A stretch of 64,000 bases of DNA from Orthonyx spaldingii (GCA_013397795.1 VZTJ01001766.1:506120-570119); one strand, 5' to 3'; counted from the stretch's first letter, positions 34,701 through 49,043 are shown. The notes: a model not told the origin generated them from the sequence alone. A program made the numbers and translations.

Positions 34701-37450
34701 TTAGCCTCAGCTGCAAGAATAAAAGTAGTTAAAGGCTGTGAAAGTATTAAGGTTTGGAATTTAATTTCAAGCTAAAGGCAGATATGTGCCTGGAGATGGA
34801 TCTTGAAATGTGAAGGAGAGGTATGAGGTTAGGATTTGGAGCTCTGGTTATCTTGGCGTTTGTACCCGAATTTTCTGTGTTCCTGTTCATGTAGCAGAGC
34901 TGGTACAGCTTTCCAAGCAGACACAGAAATCCAGAAATAAAAGGAATAGCTGTCAGTGAACCTGCCACCCCCATACACAAGTCCAGTGAGCCAGCTGAGC
35001 TGTAGTGTTCCTCCCTCCCTTGCTGCTCCTGTGACATCCCTGTTGTCCCAGTGCCCGAGCTCTTCAAAGCATTGCTGGGGCCCACGAGGCAGCTTTGAAG
35101 AGCAGGATGGGGAATGAGCTGCAGTTGACAGCCTGGACAGACTGTCCTGTCCCCCTGCACCAGTTGGGCTGGGGTTTTAGTATTTTCTGGGCATTCTCAA
35201 GGACAAGAGGTTTTATGGCTCAGAATCAGTGCTTTGGACTCTATTTGGAGGAATCTGGGTGAGGTGGTGGATAAAGGGGTTGTTTGAGGTGATGGACACC
35301 AGATTAAGTTCACACCTGCCAAGGAAAAGGTTCCACCTGGTGCTTGTTTGGGCTTTCAGACCTTCTGGGCATGTCCCACCCCAGCTCATGGTGCAGGTGC
35401 ACTTTCCATATGGGAAGGGAGGGGATGCTGGGCTGCAGGGAAGAAGCTTTGGAAAGATGGGATGCCTTCATCTTGCTGGTGGAAGAGGTAACTAACTTCA
35501 CACCTTTCTGCCATTTGTCAATCCACAGTGTGTTTGTCCAGTGCAAAATAATTTAATCTGGTACTATTGTCAAAGAACAAAAAATAGCAACAGGAATTCT
35601 TGGGGCTGGGCTTCAATTTAGAGGCTCAAAATGTTTGTGCACAGTTGGAAATCCTTCCTTGCCCTTCCCCCTCAGCTGGGCACTTAACATGGTGAAGGAA
35701 TGCTTGATGCCCTGCCTAGTCCTCAGGATTAGTAATTTACTTTGTTGTCTGTGTTAATCTAAAACCCCTGACGATGCAGCAGAACTTCAGCCAAGTTCCT
35801 CCTTGGAGGAGTCTGGGAGGAGGGAATTAATGTGGTGTTTGTACCAAAGCTCTGAGTTAAACAGGGCCATTGTCTGTGACCCTGCTGTCCTGGAGGGACC
35901 AGGCTGTGTTTTACCCTGCTCCACCAGGTGCACAGCTGGGGGGAACCCCAGTGTCCCACTTCAGCCAGGAAAAGCTCTGAAAGCGGCTGCATCTCAGAAA
36001 GCAGCTTCCCAGCTGAAGTCTGGCATCCCTTCTGCTCCTGGGGCCTGCAGAGCTGCTGCCTTTTGGTGACTTCCTCTCCAGAGGCTGAGACGAGAGACTT
36101 TCTGCCCCTGCTTGTGCTGGGCTGGCTCATGGGAGCTGTGGGTGCTGCTGTGTGCTCCAGGAGTGGCTCACTCCCCAGGCCTGAAGATTGCAAGGTCCCT
36201 TACAAAGCACTTTATGCCTGTACCCAGGCCCTGATCCCTCGGCAATGCACATCCTGTTCAAGGTTCTGCCAAGTCCTTCTCCCACTCCCACCCTCTGCTG
36301 GAACAAGCTCACACCCGTTGTTTTCCTTCGCTGCTAATTTGTGGTGGTTTATTTCTCTTCCTGTGCCGCAGGAGGTACTGCCTGATATAACCTAACTCTG
36401 ACAGACTCCTGATAGCAGCTCCCTCCCACCCTCCTCGTTCCCCCTCATCTTGTGGCTCGTTTTGAAATTGCCATTATTTCATCTCTCTGGCGCACCAGCT
36501 AAGGCTACCCCGATGATGGATGCTGCCAGACCAGATGTATAAATATTAAGAAAGCGGAAAGAGCCAGACCTGCAATTCTTTAGTGCAGAACAGTGATGGG
36601 GAGGCTGTTCTTACAGCTGACCAACACAACTGCGGTCTCAGCTCCAGGTTTAAAAGGCTGTAGAGGCTGGTTATGCTGGAGCTTTAACTGGGGTTAACCA
36701 GCTTGTGGTCAGGCAGAGAAACAAGCATGCTGGTTATACTGGAAATTTTTACTAGACTGCTACTGGGCTTGTTCAGCACACTGGGCTGGTCTCTAAATGT
36801 ACATTGTACCTTGTCTAGATTCTGATACTGGTAGTGCAAGACACTTTTGTGACTAGATGACATTTGCATAGTTTTCTGAATCTTGACATTTAAATATTGG
36901 ACCCTAGAAATGGTTATGCTGACCATCAATCTGGGGTGTAATTCCTGCAGTGTAGCATCACTACTCACTTGCCCATGTGCCCACCTTAATAAATCAGTGT
37001 GGGATTGCCTGGAATTGCCAGAGGTTTGGTGCTATCAGAAATATTCAGATACCGGAAGAACAAAAAATCTTGATTAATGCTGAGTTAGCTGTCTCTCCTC
37101 TAATGCTGTTTCCAGTTCAATGGACGTCTTGATAATGGTACTTGATCTGAAGGCCACAGACTTATTGATGGTCACAGATCAAAATACCATCCCTCCTAAT
37201 AAATTATGCTTCTGTCTTTCTGCTAAGAAGTGCAACAACATCTATAAAAGCAAGGGCAAAATCTGAGCAGTCCCAACAAAGACTCATAGCACCACTACCA
37301 AGGGTAAGAGTCAATAGGATTGAAGTACGTTTCCAGAAGGGAAATTTGGGAGATGCAAATTTGATGCTGGCATTTGTTATGAATGGATATTATGGGGTTT
37401 AAATAAGCTTCTACCTCTGCTTAGGCCTATAGCAATAGACAGTAACTTAC

Positions 37451-38071
37451 TGAGGCGGCCTGCACCCCAGAACCCACTTCCATTCGCAAGTTCTTTTAAT
37501 AATGGCTGATTCGGTGTATTATAGAATAAATCATTTATTCAAGGGACACCAATTGAACAGACAAGAGACTTAAAACAGAATATTACTACACAGGGAAAAG
37601 AAAAAACTATTAATAGTATAACTATACAGTGCACGTTTACAAATACAGCTAGCGAAAAAAATAGTATAATTAGGATTCAATGTATCTTACCATCCAATTG
37701 TCGAGGATGTCCACACACATCAGATCCTACATCTCCCAATCTCCAGAGAAGTTACCACAAGGTCCGCGAATTCCTTGGGGAGAAATTATCTCCACACATT
37801 CGTAGAATGTGCAAGAGAAACTTCTGATTTTGTGGTACATAGGTGATGCTTTTATAGAACAAAGACATGCTTTCTGTCACGTACACATTTTTTATCTCTT
37901 CTCCCATCTGTCCTCCAGATTCCTGGCATGGGGTCTGGCAGACTTCTGGTGCCAGGGTGTGACCCCCTGGTGATTTGTTATGCCAGAGGTTATCTTATCT
38001 ATGGACCTCAGTGGGAGGAAGGAGGGGGAATCATCCTGCCACAGCATTGCAACTTTATTTTGAACCCCACA
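37451..38071 (-). mobile_element. Probable solo LTR of an endogenous retrovirus
   Basis: On the - strand the segment reads as a compact LTR of about 620 bp. It starts TGTGGGG (38071), has a TATA box CTATAAAAG (37849-37857), a polyadenylation signal AATAAA (37534-37539) about 310 bp downstream, and ends CCGCCTCA (37451). No coding interior or second LTR is present, hence solo. A target-site duplication could not be confirmed, so the ends may be off by some bases. The family is not identified. Confidence 0.5.
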
Positions 38072-41000
38072 GCACAACAAGGCTCTTGGTGTTTCTAGAA
38101 GATGCTACATTCAAAATTTTCCTCCCTTTCTGTATTCTACCCACCTATCCCACCTCGGATCAGATATAGTTTTGGAAATTTGAGGATATGTAGCTCAGAA
38201 ATAATATTGAAAAGGCACAGAATATTTTTATTAGCTGTTATTATTGAGGGTAAGGGCTACTGCTGTGGTCACACAAAGAATCTCAATAACCCTGCAGCCA
38301 ATCCCAACTGAGAAAACTGACATTTTGTAAAATCAGGGACTATGAATGTAAAACAATCCTTATCTTGATAGAGGTGGTCTCTCAAGATTTGCGTGGAGTA
38401 TTCTGGTGATATTGCTACGCTTCCAAGGATCTCACTTTGTCATTTCTCATTCTCATCAGGAAAAAAAGAAGTTCATCAGTTTAACATTTTCCAAGACTAT
38501 TAACTTTCACTTACAAAAAATGTGCAAATTACCTTACTCTATATAAAACTGGCAATTGGGGCCCATTATATTCCCTGTAGTAGGAAGATTGAAAGACATC
38601 ACATCTCAGACCATACAACAAACTGCCTGAAATTCCAAAATCCCTCACTTCTGTCTACACACTCCAGCAAATCCTAACATCCAACTGTTTGTAGAGTTCA
38701 CGTGTTTTCCTGAAGATGGAAACTTTTGCTTTGTGGCCACCTGTGAGCCTCCATTAAAACTCAGATGGTGGGTCAGAGCAGATTGTGTGGTGCTGCCCAT
38801 CTGCCCGTCGGATGCCCGGGCTTACTTTTTAATAACAGCAAGGAGCTGGATGTAATGACACGCAGTCATAATTCTTGGCAGTAGCTATAGTTCATATGTT
38901 TATTGGAAGCTAAAGCTTTGGAGCGTTTTTCAGATGTCTTTACTCTTCCTGCCTTTAGTACTTGGGTTTTTTTTCTCAGGGTCCCAAAGCCCTCTTTTTT
39001 AGGGAAGGAACCCTGTGTCCAGTGGATTGTTTCATGGGGGGAATGACTGTACTGAAAAAAGGTGATCAAGTCCAGGAGCACCTCCCTGGGCAGTGCATGT
39101 TTGTAAACTTAGAGAGGTTTTAGATGTTTTGAGAAGGAGGGGGAGATAACTTTCCCTGTAAAAGAGCTGGGTATGAAGTGTTTGGGCTGATCCGAGAGAT
39201 GACAGACTCTTCCCTTGGGGAGAAGGCGAGTTGTGTCAGACTGACCTGGGAGAAGGCAGCACTTTCTGCTGTCTAAAGTGGACTGCAATGGACTCCTCTG
39301 TCAGCCATTTAGGGGTTGCACTCAGGCTTGGAAGCACAGCTTGAAACAGGAGATTATAGGGCAGCTGGAGTCAGGGAAGAGTTTCTAGCTGGTTCATCCA
39401 CAAAGTTTCCTTTTACCCCATGCTGTCTCAGCCACATGGACACCTTAGGAGAAGGCTCCAGGAGTGCTGAAGGAAGTTTGTCCCTCTCCAGTCCTGTTGT
39501 CCACTCCCTGTGCCTTGGCACTGAGTGTTCAGCATCCCTGATCACCTAAGTCAGGCTGGTGTGTGCTCCCAGCCATGAAATGAGGGCAGTGCTCCTTGCT
39601 GTGCAGTGATGAGGGGCAGGAGATGCTCTGGGACTTCACAGCTCTTGATGTGGGCTTTGGAAGCTGCAGGGAGGATGATTTCCAGGTTTTTCTGGGACAG
39701 CCCTGAAATGCAAGAGACAAGACTCACAAGTCTCCCTCATTTCTTCTTTTCCCATTGCTTCCATCTCAATTTAGGAGAGCAGTAACAGAGGATGCTTGGA
39801 ACTCCCCCACTCTTACAACCCCAGCCTCCTGAATTAGCAGAGTAACGCTGGAGTTTCCCCTCAGGAAGGTGACACAGTATAAAATTTCTTCCAGGACAAA
39901 ATTCCTTCTTTTAATACAAGCCCCATTTAAATAATCAAAGTCCCAGAGCTGAGATGCAGCTGGCCCATGTGCCCAGGAGAGCATTTCAGAATACTTTTAC
40001 CCAACAGTTGGTCTGAGATCAAACAGACTTGGCGTTGCGCTGTTTCCTGGATAACACGCCGTCATTATTTATTCATCTGAATCAAAGTGCTTGATGTTTT
40101 CATGCTATCAGTTAGACAGAGCCATATCGTCTGCCTCCCCTTTTTTTTTATTAATTTGTTGTGTTTCAAGAAAGTTTTGAAGCTGTTGCAGTGGGAAATC
40201 CATAGCTTAAGTGGCAGCTTGCTCATCTTTTATTTATCTTTGTAATAATCCCGTTGTTACTCATTCAAAGCTCCAAAACATCCTTGTCCTCAGTCAAAAG
40301 TTTTATCTTTGGATGAGGCTGTAATGATGACTTCTAGAAGAAAATAATGTTTTCTTGGCTTTGCATAGGTATTGTCACTTTTTTTGCTTTGTGATTTAAA
40401 GAGATAAAATGTGTTTGGTCAAAACCAAGTAATTTCCAAATTCATTTTTATATTTGCATTAAGATGACTGTGTAAAATTTCCCATTTTTCCATATGTTTT
40501 AAAAACACAGACACAGGAATGTCAAGCCAGTGGGAAAACAAGCAATGGGATGTGATTATGGTGGTTTCTGGCCTGTTTCCCATCATTCTTGGAGAGAAAG
40601 GTTTTTTGGTTTTTTTCCCCTATGAAAAATGGTGATTTTTCTCTGATAAATCTGTTCCCTTTTCAGTTTGGAGGCTTCTTTGTTGCAGAAAGAAATTTGT
40701 AACTCAAAGTAGATGCTCTTTACTTAAACGCTTCTCTATTGGAAAAGCATTTTTCCATAGAAATAGAGTTTCAATAGGAAATTTGCAGTCAGCTGTTCCA
40801 CATGACAGGCAATGCTGCTCCCCCTTCCCCTCCAAAGGGTGGTTTCATACAGAACCTGCACTTCTGCATATCCATACCAGTGCTGTGGTTTTATAAGCAC
40901 ATTTCCCTATTTTGAAATGTTTTCCTGTCTCCTGTTTTTGTGTAAAACATCCTCACAAAGGGGGAGGAAGATTAATTGGAAACTACAGAGGAAACTACAA

Positions 41001-42190
41001 AATCAATTGCACTCAAAGAACTGTCTAATGTAGAAACTAAACAAATAAAAAACCCCAGAGAATGATGTGGTTTTTCCCTCTCCTTATTCAGTCGTCAGGC
41101 TTTTAACTGTCACTTGGAAGATTTTTCTGAGACTGAACTATAACCTTTTATATTTCACCTTATTGGTGCTCAGCTGCACATTGTCTGTGAACACAAGAGA
41201 CAATATTACAAAAATAACCGAAAACTGCCTTGATGGACTGCAGAGTTATTGGGACCATTTACACCAAAAGGAGTTCTGATCCCCAAACTCATTGTGCTTT
41301 ATAAAATTAATCCATAAGATTTTCTGCTCAGAAATAACTGTGCAATGACTGAACTTTAAAACATAAGACATCTTATGTGCTAAACCTCACGGAAGAATAA
41401 TCTCTTGATAAATTTAGTTTTAAAGTAACGGAAGCATAGATGATTGCAATTCTATTTTTAGACATGCGCGGTAAAACTTTTCTATTTCGTTTGTAGCAAA
41501 GCCAGTTTAAGTCAGAACCTCCAAATGAAGATGGGGGTGTGAGAACAAGCAGGGTCAGGGTGGTGAAAAGCCCTGGCCCGGGGTTTGGAGGCTGTTCTGT
41601 GGAAATGAACCCAGATTGTGTTTGCCGGAGCAGGGAGGAGAAAGTGATGAGTGAGATGTGAGCTCATTGGTGCTGATGGCATCACCAGGCACATCAGAAA
41701 GACTGGAAGAGCAGGGCTTGTGTCTCTGCTCTCGATCTGAGCCACCAGAAGCAGAGCACACTGAAACCATCAGTTCCTGGGATCATTCTGTGTGCATTGG
41801 GTCCAGCAGAGGCAGTGATGTTTGTGCTATCCAGGCCATATCTAAATAACAGATACGAGGAGACCAGGCACTGAGATGTGCTTTGGGTATGTAAGGAGAA
41901 AGGAGGTGAGATAAATCAGCAGAACTCTTCTTCTTTTTAGCCACTGTGAGGCTAAATGTGAAGCATGTGAACTGGGATTTCCCATTACTTTGTTAATGTG
42001 AGTATTCAATTTAATTTCGATTCATCTGGGAGAATCATAAATTCTAAGAATTGAGAGGATCAGTAATGTTTTTAATGCTCTGGTCTTTCAGGCTTGACGT
42101 TCTTGCTTGGGCCTCAGGGTTGGCTTGCAGTCTCTCCTGTGAGTTTTGTGATGGCATTTTACACAGCTCTCTTTGCCAGCAACATCCCTT
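38072..42190. other. Non-coding stretch, no gene identified
   Basis: Mostly AT-rich DNA with short chance frames (at most 77 codons). Nothing coding was recognised. The first few hundred bases might still belong to the neighbouring LTR insertion. Confidence 0.4.
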
Positions 42191-42271
42191 CAGGGGACAG
42201 AAAGGTGAGGCAGAAGTCAGACTCGATGATCTTAGAGGTCTTTTCCAGCCTAAATGATTTTATGATTCTAA
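42191..42271 (+). mobile_element. CR1 LINE 3' tail fragment
   Basis: CGATGATCTTAGAGGTCTTT, then CCAGCCTAAATGATT and TATGATTCTA, form a CR1 3' end in + orientation. The left limit is approximate. Confidence 0.8.
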
Positions 42272-44213
42272 GTCATGCTGAAGCCCCAGGCTGCAGTGCA
42301 AAGCTCCAGTCTGGTCTGCTGTGACCGTGTCTTCCAGGACATCCTTCAACTTCTTTGCAGCTCAGTGACTTGGAGAAAAGTGAGGGGCACAGTTTCCATA
42401 AAGGATGGTGTGGATTAACCTTGTCTGGCTGCCAGGTGGCCACAAGCTGCTCTCTAACTCCATCCTCCTCAGACTGGATTAACCCACTGTAGATGGTGAT
42501 TAAGCAATCTAACATACACCAATCCTACATAAAGGATGGTTAACAGACCCCTGGAGGGTGTGAAATATATCCTGGAGACATGGACAAGAGGAATCTGTGA
42601 AATGCCATGCAAATTTGCTTTTTTTCTTTCCTCCACTTCATTTCTCTCTTCTTTGTCTGCCAGTAGAGATAGGCTGGAGAGAGCTGGGATCTAAGACAGC
42701 TTTTCTGCAGTTTGCAGTTTTGGGCATAATTTTGGAAGAAAAGTAGAGACAGGGAAGAAAATTTTGAAGCCAGGCTAAACATTTATGTGGGAAGAGAGGA
42801 ACAGTGCCATCCCACTTGTGCTGCTTTTAAAATCATTACGTGCTTTGTTACAATCTGCAAGACAAGCCCAAGACTGGAGCAGGAAAGTGGCTGTGAACTA
42901 GGACAGATGTGCACTTTCAGCTCTGCTTTGGATTGTTTTGTCATGATCCCCTGGGAGTCATGGGTGCCACTAGCCCACATTCCACTCTACTTTTAAAAAT
43001 CTTACCTCAAAACAACTTCTGCCCATGTAACTGCACAATCCGGATCTCAAACACCCCTTGAGTTTGTAGAAACAAAACATAAGGCAGAAAACATTTTCTC
43101 GATTTGTGAGTCTGTGGTGAGCCTGAGAGTATCAGGATAACCTGCGTGACCCCATTTCTGGGAACAATGTGGTTGTCATTGACTAATTAAATGTATCCCG
43201 TTTGTTAAAACTGAAGATCTATATTGTGTTTTAACGTGATTGTCTGCACTGGGAAGCTGTTGTAGGGTTAGCCACACACTGGAGTGGAACAGCCCCATGG
43301 TTCATTCCTTTACCATCGCGTGGTTGGAGGTGGCTGGTCTGTATTTTTGAGAAGAGTCAAGGCAGAACAAAAACCAACACACATCACACACCTTGCATCA
43401 TATTCCCCAATGGTCTGAATTTTTGGGGAGGGCATCTCTCAGTCCAGATGCCCCTGCCCTGTCAGAGAAAAGCAAACATGCAAATGCAGACACACAATTA
43501 ACAGGCACCTAAAGGCACATATCAACACCGAAATTTTGGCATCCCAATAAACAAATTGAATAATCAGAAGCTGTGCTCGCATCTAAAGCATAGTTTATCT
43601 CTCTGAAGTAGACATTGAAAACAAGAGAGATGACTCATGCCCTAGCAGTGCCTATTTCTCCCTGAATGTGTAACATCCTGCACTGCTTTGGTTTGGCTAA
43701 TCTGTTCCAATCCATCAAAGAAGCAAAATTTTAGTTGATTTGTTCTATTCTGAGAATATGAGGCTATTTCACAAGAGTTGCATGTCCAATACATACATTT
43801 TTTTAGTCAAAAATATCTAGAATACATTATTTGCCCTGTCTAAGCTTAGGAAATACACTTTAGGGTGGATAAAAATGCAGGTGGATGTAGAGAGGAGCAG
43901 ACAGTACTTGAATTATTAGACTTGTACATGGCAGATTAAATATTAACAGATCTGATCAAAATCTTCCACTGCCTTGTCAAATCTGTATTTTTAGTTGAAA
44001 TTGTCTTGAAAAAGCAAAAAGAAAATCTGAATATTCAAGTAGCACAGTCATTTCTGCATTATTTTAGGACCCTGTCAAGGAAGGTGCTATTGTACCTCAT
44101 AGACATAATGTCATCTGGGGACTCTTAACCCCAGTATTTATATATATCTAGGAAGAGATTACCTCAAGATATTGGATGATTTCTCAGTGGAATTGCTGTT
44201 TATCACTGCTATC
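42272..44213. other. Non-coding stretch, nothing identified
   Basis: Short chance frames only (at most 80 codons). No exon, RNA gene or repeat was recognised. Confidence 0.5.
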
Positions 44214-44219
44214 AGTAAT

Positions 44220-44836
44220 CACAGAATCAGATCACAGAATGCCTTGAGTTGGAAGGGACCTTAAGGATGATTTTTGTTCCAAATCCCTGCCACAGGCAGG
44301 GACATCTTCCACTAGACCAGGTTGTTCAAAATCCCATCCAACCTGGCCTTGGACACTTCCAGGGAAGGGGTGTCCACAGCTTCTCTGGGCAACCTGTGCC
44401 AGGGTCTCACCACCCTCACAGGGAAGAATTTCTTCTTAATATCAAGTCTAAACCTACTCATTTTCAGTTTGAAGCCAATCTCCCTTGTTCTATCACTCAT
44501 TGCTTGTCTACAGTTCCTCTCCCGCTCTTGGAGCCCCCTTTAGGCACTGGGAAGTTCTCTAAGTTCTCTCTGGAGCCTTCTCTTCTCTTCCCTGAGCTGA
44601 ACACCCCCAACTCCCTCAGCCTGTCCTCATCAGAGATGTGCTTCAGTTCTCTGACCATCTTTGTGGCCCTCCTTTGGACCTGCTCCAAGAGTTCCAAGTG
44701 GTTTCTGTGTTGGAGGTCCCAGATGTGGATGCAGCACTTCAGGTGGGGTCTCACCAGAGCTGAACACCTTCTTCAACCTGCTGGTCACGCTTCTCATGAT
44801 GCAACCCAGGACATGGTTGGCTTTTTGGGCCAACCA
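44220..44836 (-). mobile_element. CR1 LINE fragment with broken ORF2 C-terminus
   Basis: About 620 bp of CR1 on the - strand, covering the end of ORF2 and the 3' UTR/tail. Two reading-frame fragments show the CR1 ORF2 C-terminal region: 44754-44497 (RPHLKCCIHIWDLQ, LELLEQVQRRATKMV, RLRELGVFS) and 44500-44312 (RFRLDIKKKFF, VRPWHRLPREAVDTPSLEV). They lie in different frames, so at least one frameshift separates them and the copy is dead. The fragment is 5'-truncated, as is usual for CR1. The hexamer AGTAAT flanks both sides (44214-44219 and 44837-44842) and may be a short target-site duplication. Confidence 0.9.
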
Positions 44837-47800
44837 AGTAATGAAAAAGTTATTTTTAGGAATCACATTTTTTGGGTTGTTTTCTTTTTTTCTTGCAGGA
44901 AGTGCAAGCAATTACGGAGCTAGTGCATTTTCCATTTAGAAAACACCCTGCATTGATACCATCATCGGATATTTCCCTTTCACAGGCCACTTGATGTATT
45001 ATTTTCTGGTTTACTCATTGACTGTTTGGTCCCATAAGCTAAATTAAGCAAGGAGCCACAGCAGGATTTGCAATATTGGGCCTCTATTGTATCCTTCCAG
45101 TGCATTGTGCCCCAGGCCCAACTGAGTATTACCAACCACTCGAGCATGCACTGTTGACACATAAATGCTTGTTTGGATGAAGCCTGTTAGTAAATGCAAT
45201 GTCCCCAGCAGTTTTGTTTGGATGATTATATTATTGCTAATTAACAGAAAATGTCATGACTTTTGGAATAGAATTGTTTGTGCAATGAGTTATTTGCTCT
45301 GAAAAGTTCTCCTGTGTAAAAAGATGAGGAAAATTATACCGGGGAGAATGGGAAGAATGCTTGGGATTGCCACAGGGTTCTCAGAAGCGTGAGTCTCATT
45401 GACATCAGTGGGACATAGCCAAAACCACTCCTGGTAATGTGACTCACTCATATACCTCTAAAATCATCCATGTTCACCACTCTTTAAATGCTCCTCATCA
45501 TTTACTCAGATGCACTCTTGGTTTTAGTGAGTGTCAGGAGAAATAACGTTTAATTCAGCTAACCTACCAGCAAAATGTAGGAGCTGGAAGGCGGCAATCT
45601 TGGTGATAACATTAAAAGGCTACTAGATATTTTTTAAAAAAACAATGAAAAATCCCTGGCTGCTCTGCCTCCATATTTCTGTCAGACTCATTTGCATAAT
45701 GGTTTAGAGCATTATGTAATTCAGATCAAATCACTGTCAGTCAGCACCAGCATCCATTGCATCTTTTCCATGGAGCTATGCCGAGTGGCTGAAGTAAACC
45801 TCTTTGAAAGGAATGGCAGAAATCAAATAACTCTGTCTCTGCGACGCCAGGGGTCTGACCCACTGCCTATTGCAGTCACACAAAATATTCCCCTTGACTG
45901 ACATGAGCTGGGGATTGCACCCCCAGAACCCATGTAAGCTCTTAACTCTGATTCCTAAACTTGGCAAACAAACCCCGGCGGTTTTCAATCGCAAACAGGC
46001 AGAATATCCCTCCTCTTTGGACAGCAATAATCTCTCTCTGTCTCTCGGGGGGGTGAAATCTCTTCCAGCACAGTGGAAGAGACACGAGCTTTATCCAAAT
46101 AGTATTGTCAAATTTACAGTGCACTAAATAATGAATCAAATCTTCAATATATCCCAGCAAGCAGCAACTCCCTGATAGATTCCCTGTTATCCTTCCTGAG
46201 TCTCTATCACCATTACCAGGAAAGATAATTTTGCCAGTGCACTTCTAAATCTGTGCCTTGCTATTTTTTCTCTTTTGTATTTTGTTACATTTGAAAATGT
46301 TTGCCAGTAGCTGGGGCTCCATTAACACCAAACACTATCCCAAAACCACAGACAGAGACCCTGCATCCTTGTCCAGGGGCACCCACCATCATAGACAGAG
46401 ATGCTTTGCATGGGACAAAGAGGAGAATAAAGTAGGAGTGACAAAATCTCACAGAACTGGTGTGAATGTCCCTTGAGAGTTATTGCCGTGGGCAAGGACA
46501 GGTTTGTGTAAAGGTTATGTTTGCTTGCAATAAAGTAGGTGGGAGGATGAGATTTTATTTTTCTTGGCTAAGGCATAGGAAAGGGATAGAGGTAGATGGA
46601 GAAGGATGGGAAGCTGGATATGTTGTAGGTGTATGGATGGGGTGGAGTTTAGTGAAGGACAGTGGTTGTGGAGCAAAGTGGCTGTTGCAGACTGGCAGGA
46701 CCTGTTTCACCTTATATCAGCCAGATGCAGGAGGGGGACCTGCTGCCTCCCACAGCTTAACTTTGTATGATTTGGGCCTGTCCCTCCCAGCCTTTCACAT
46801 CCAATTTTTTCTTGATCCTTCACCTCAGCCCCTTTTTGTTTCTGCCACTTGAAAGAAGGAAAACCTAAATTGCTCTATTCACTATTAAAAATGAAGTTTA
46901 GTTGTTATGTCATGTTTGTCTCTTAATTCAGTGCTACCATTGTGAAAGAGGCCCTGGCTTTGCTTACAGAGTTTCAATCCATCTCTCTTAATGTAAACAT
47001 GTCAGTTCTGATGATTGGCTTTTATGAGTCTGTTTGTTTTCTGCTGATGAAATGTGTCTCCATAACTTAGATGGGAGGGGATCAGGAAAGCCTTACCTAT
47101 AACTGGGGTAATACATCAGACAGCTTTCCAGACGTGGCTCCTTCTTCCCTAGAAGCATGCAGCCAAGGTTTTACTGTCTAGCCTAAACCTGCCTTTTTTC
47201 TGTGGTATAACCATCCCATAATGGTTTCAGAATATATTTTAATAGCTGTTTTACAGCTTCCTATATCCGTCTTTATGTCTTTACAAAACACTCTGTGAGT
47301 AAAATGGACCAGATTTGATATATTTTATTCATGGAAGCATTCACAGCACCTAATGGTGTGAGCACTGTGTATTACGTTTGGCACAACATGGAGTTCTCCT
47401 ATAGATTTCTTATTTCTTGTTCAAAAGCTAGTGTCTGCATCCTGAGCTGAAAACATCCCTCCTTCTTGGTAGCTCTTTCCAAGCTCTGTTGGTTCAGAGT
47501 AGCAAAGGAGAAATCTTTCCCTGGATCTGAAGGCTGTGTAGTTTATAGTAAAATAACGCTGAGGCCAATTTCTAGTGACTTGAAATAGACATGAAAACCT
47601 GTTGGGTACAGAGAATTATAATTCTCAGCAAAATATAGAGATGTACATTGGTAACTATGATGTGCTGCTTCCCTCTTGCTTGTTCATATCATTTGGTTGC
47701 AGCATAACTTGAAATAAAAACACCTGCGAAGAAAGCAGAATATTTTTAGCTCACTAAAGATACATATTTTATCATAAGATAAAACTTAGTGTCAGCATTT

Positions 47801-49020
47801 AATTCTTGGCATTTGTCATCCCCAAATATCCTTTCAATATCAGGATGAAATCTTCTGAATTCATTTCCTTTTAGCACATGTTAGCTTTCTGAGGACCTTA
47901 TTTTTTCAATAAGTCATTGGCAATGTCAGAATGCCATGATTCTGATGAGTGAGGAGCCAGAAAAACCCATTAAACTGGATTTAAAAGAAGATACTGCGTA
48001 GGCAGATCTAGTTGTGATGAAAGGCTTGTGGGTTTGTGACTCTGAAGTTTTGTTTTGGATGTTTTGTGCTGTTTTGTTTGGGTTTTTTCCAACAACTTGA
48101 ATGCAATGACTTCTCTTACATATTTATTTCTACCCCTGGTCAGCATCCATGGTGAACAACAGGCTTTGTTTTGGGAAATGTGTTGTGCAATGTCATATCA
48201 ACCTGCAGGTTTGCCTTGTGACACGGGCAGCAAGAGGAACTCTGGCTCGCATCTCCTCCTGTGTCATCTTGGGCAGGTTTCAACACTGTGCTTTGCCTAG
48301 GAGAACTACAAGAGCTAAACATTTCAGCCATTTCTGTCAGATTTTTGTGGAATACAGAAGTTTTCACCTGCAGACCGGCCACAGGAACCTGCCTGGTCCC
48401 CACCAGGCACTGGGTACTCCAGCACCCCTTTTTGCACCCTCACCTCGGAGCTCACCCAACAAGAAGTTTCTGGATGAATGAGCATTTGCAGATTGCCTTC
48501 CCAGGGTGCAAAAAGCTCAGGGTTTTCCAGCTCCCTGCAAGCCTAGGGAGTTACCTCCTAGGCCATTAGTTTAATACATCAATTACACCCTCTTGGGTGT
48601 TCATGCTCTGGTGTGAAGGTGCTCTCTTTAAAGAAAGCATTTCTAGCCAAAATTCCTGGTCCTAAAAGATCAGTTCCCCAGGTGTGACTGCCCTGGGCAG
48701 AGCTGTGCTGATTTATGGCAGCTGGAGATGTGGCTGATTATACGTGTTAAGAACGTGTGCTACAAAAACAACCATTGTTTGTGGTCTTGAAAAAATTACG
48801 CCTGTTGGAGAAAAAAGAGAGAAACCAGGTATCAGCTTAAGCAGAAGTAGTGAGTGTGCTGTGTAAGATTTCAAGGACTGTCTTGATGTGAGCACACAGA
48901 GCCTCAAAGTGTGCACTAACAGCAACTGAAATTTTTCAGTTAAAAGAGAATTTTCCATGACACCTCCTCACTGTGGAATGTGAACTGTGGTGTAAATATA
49001 AGTGGATTAAGTCTCAAAAG

Positions 49021-49043
49021 GTTGTTTGTTTGTTTGTTTGTTG
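49021..49043. repeat. (TTTG)n microsatellite
   Basis: Five consecutive GTTT/TTTG units. Confidence 0.85.

Larger units (their letters stand above)
19231..37450. other. Long non-coding stretch, no gene identified
   Basis: About 18 kb of unremarkable DNA, with reading frames up to 183 codons (24437-24988 on the - strand) and 165 codons (28064-28561 on the + strand). None resembles a known protein or shows splice-bounded conservation. Simple repeats include a poly-A run near 23998-24012, a poly-T run near 26297-26317 and CCCATC repeats near 27860-27895. A 23-nt sequence occurs twice (29722-29744 and 31760-31782). The stretch is intergenic or part of a large first intron of SCN5A. Confidence 0.45.

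Noticed and set aside
44249..44923. 224-codon frame on the + strand
   Set aside because: It is the antisense of the CR1 ORF2 and 3' region; the real coding sense is on the - strand.
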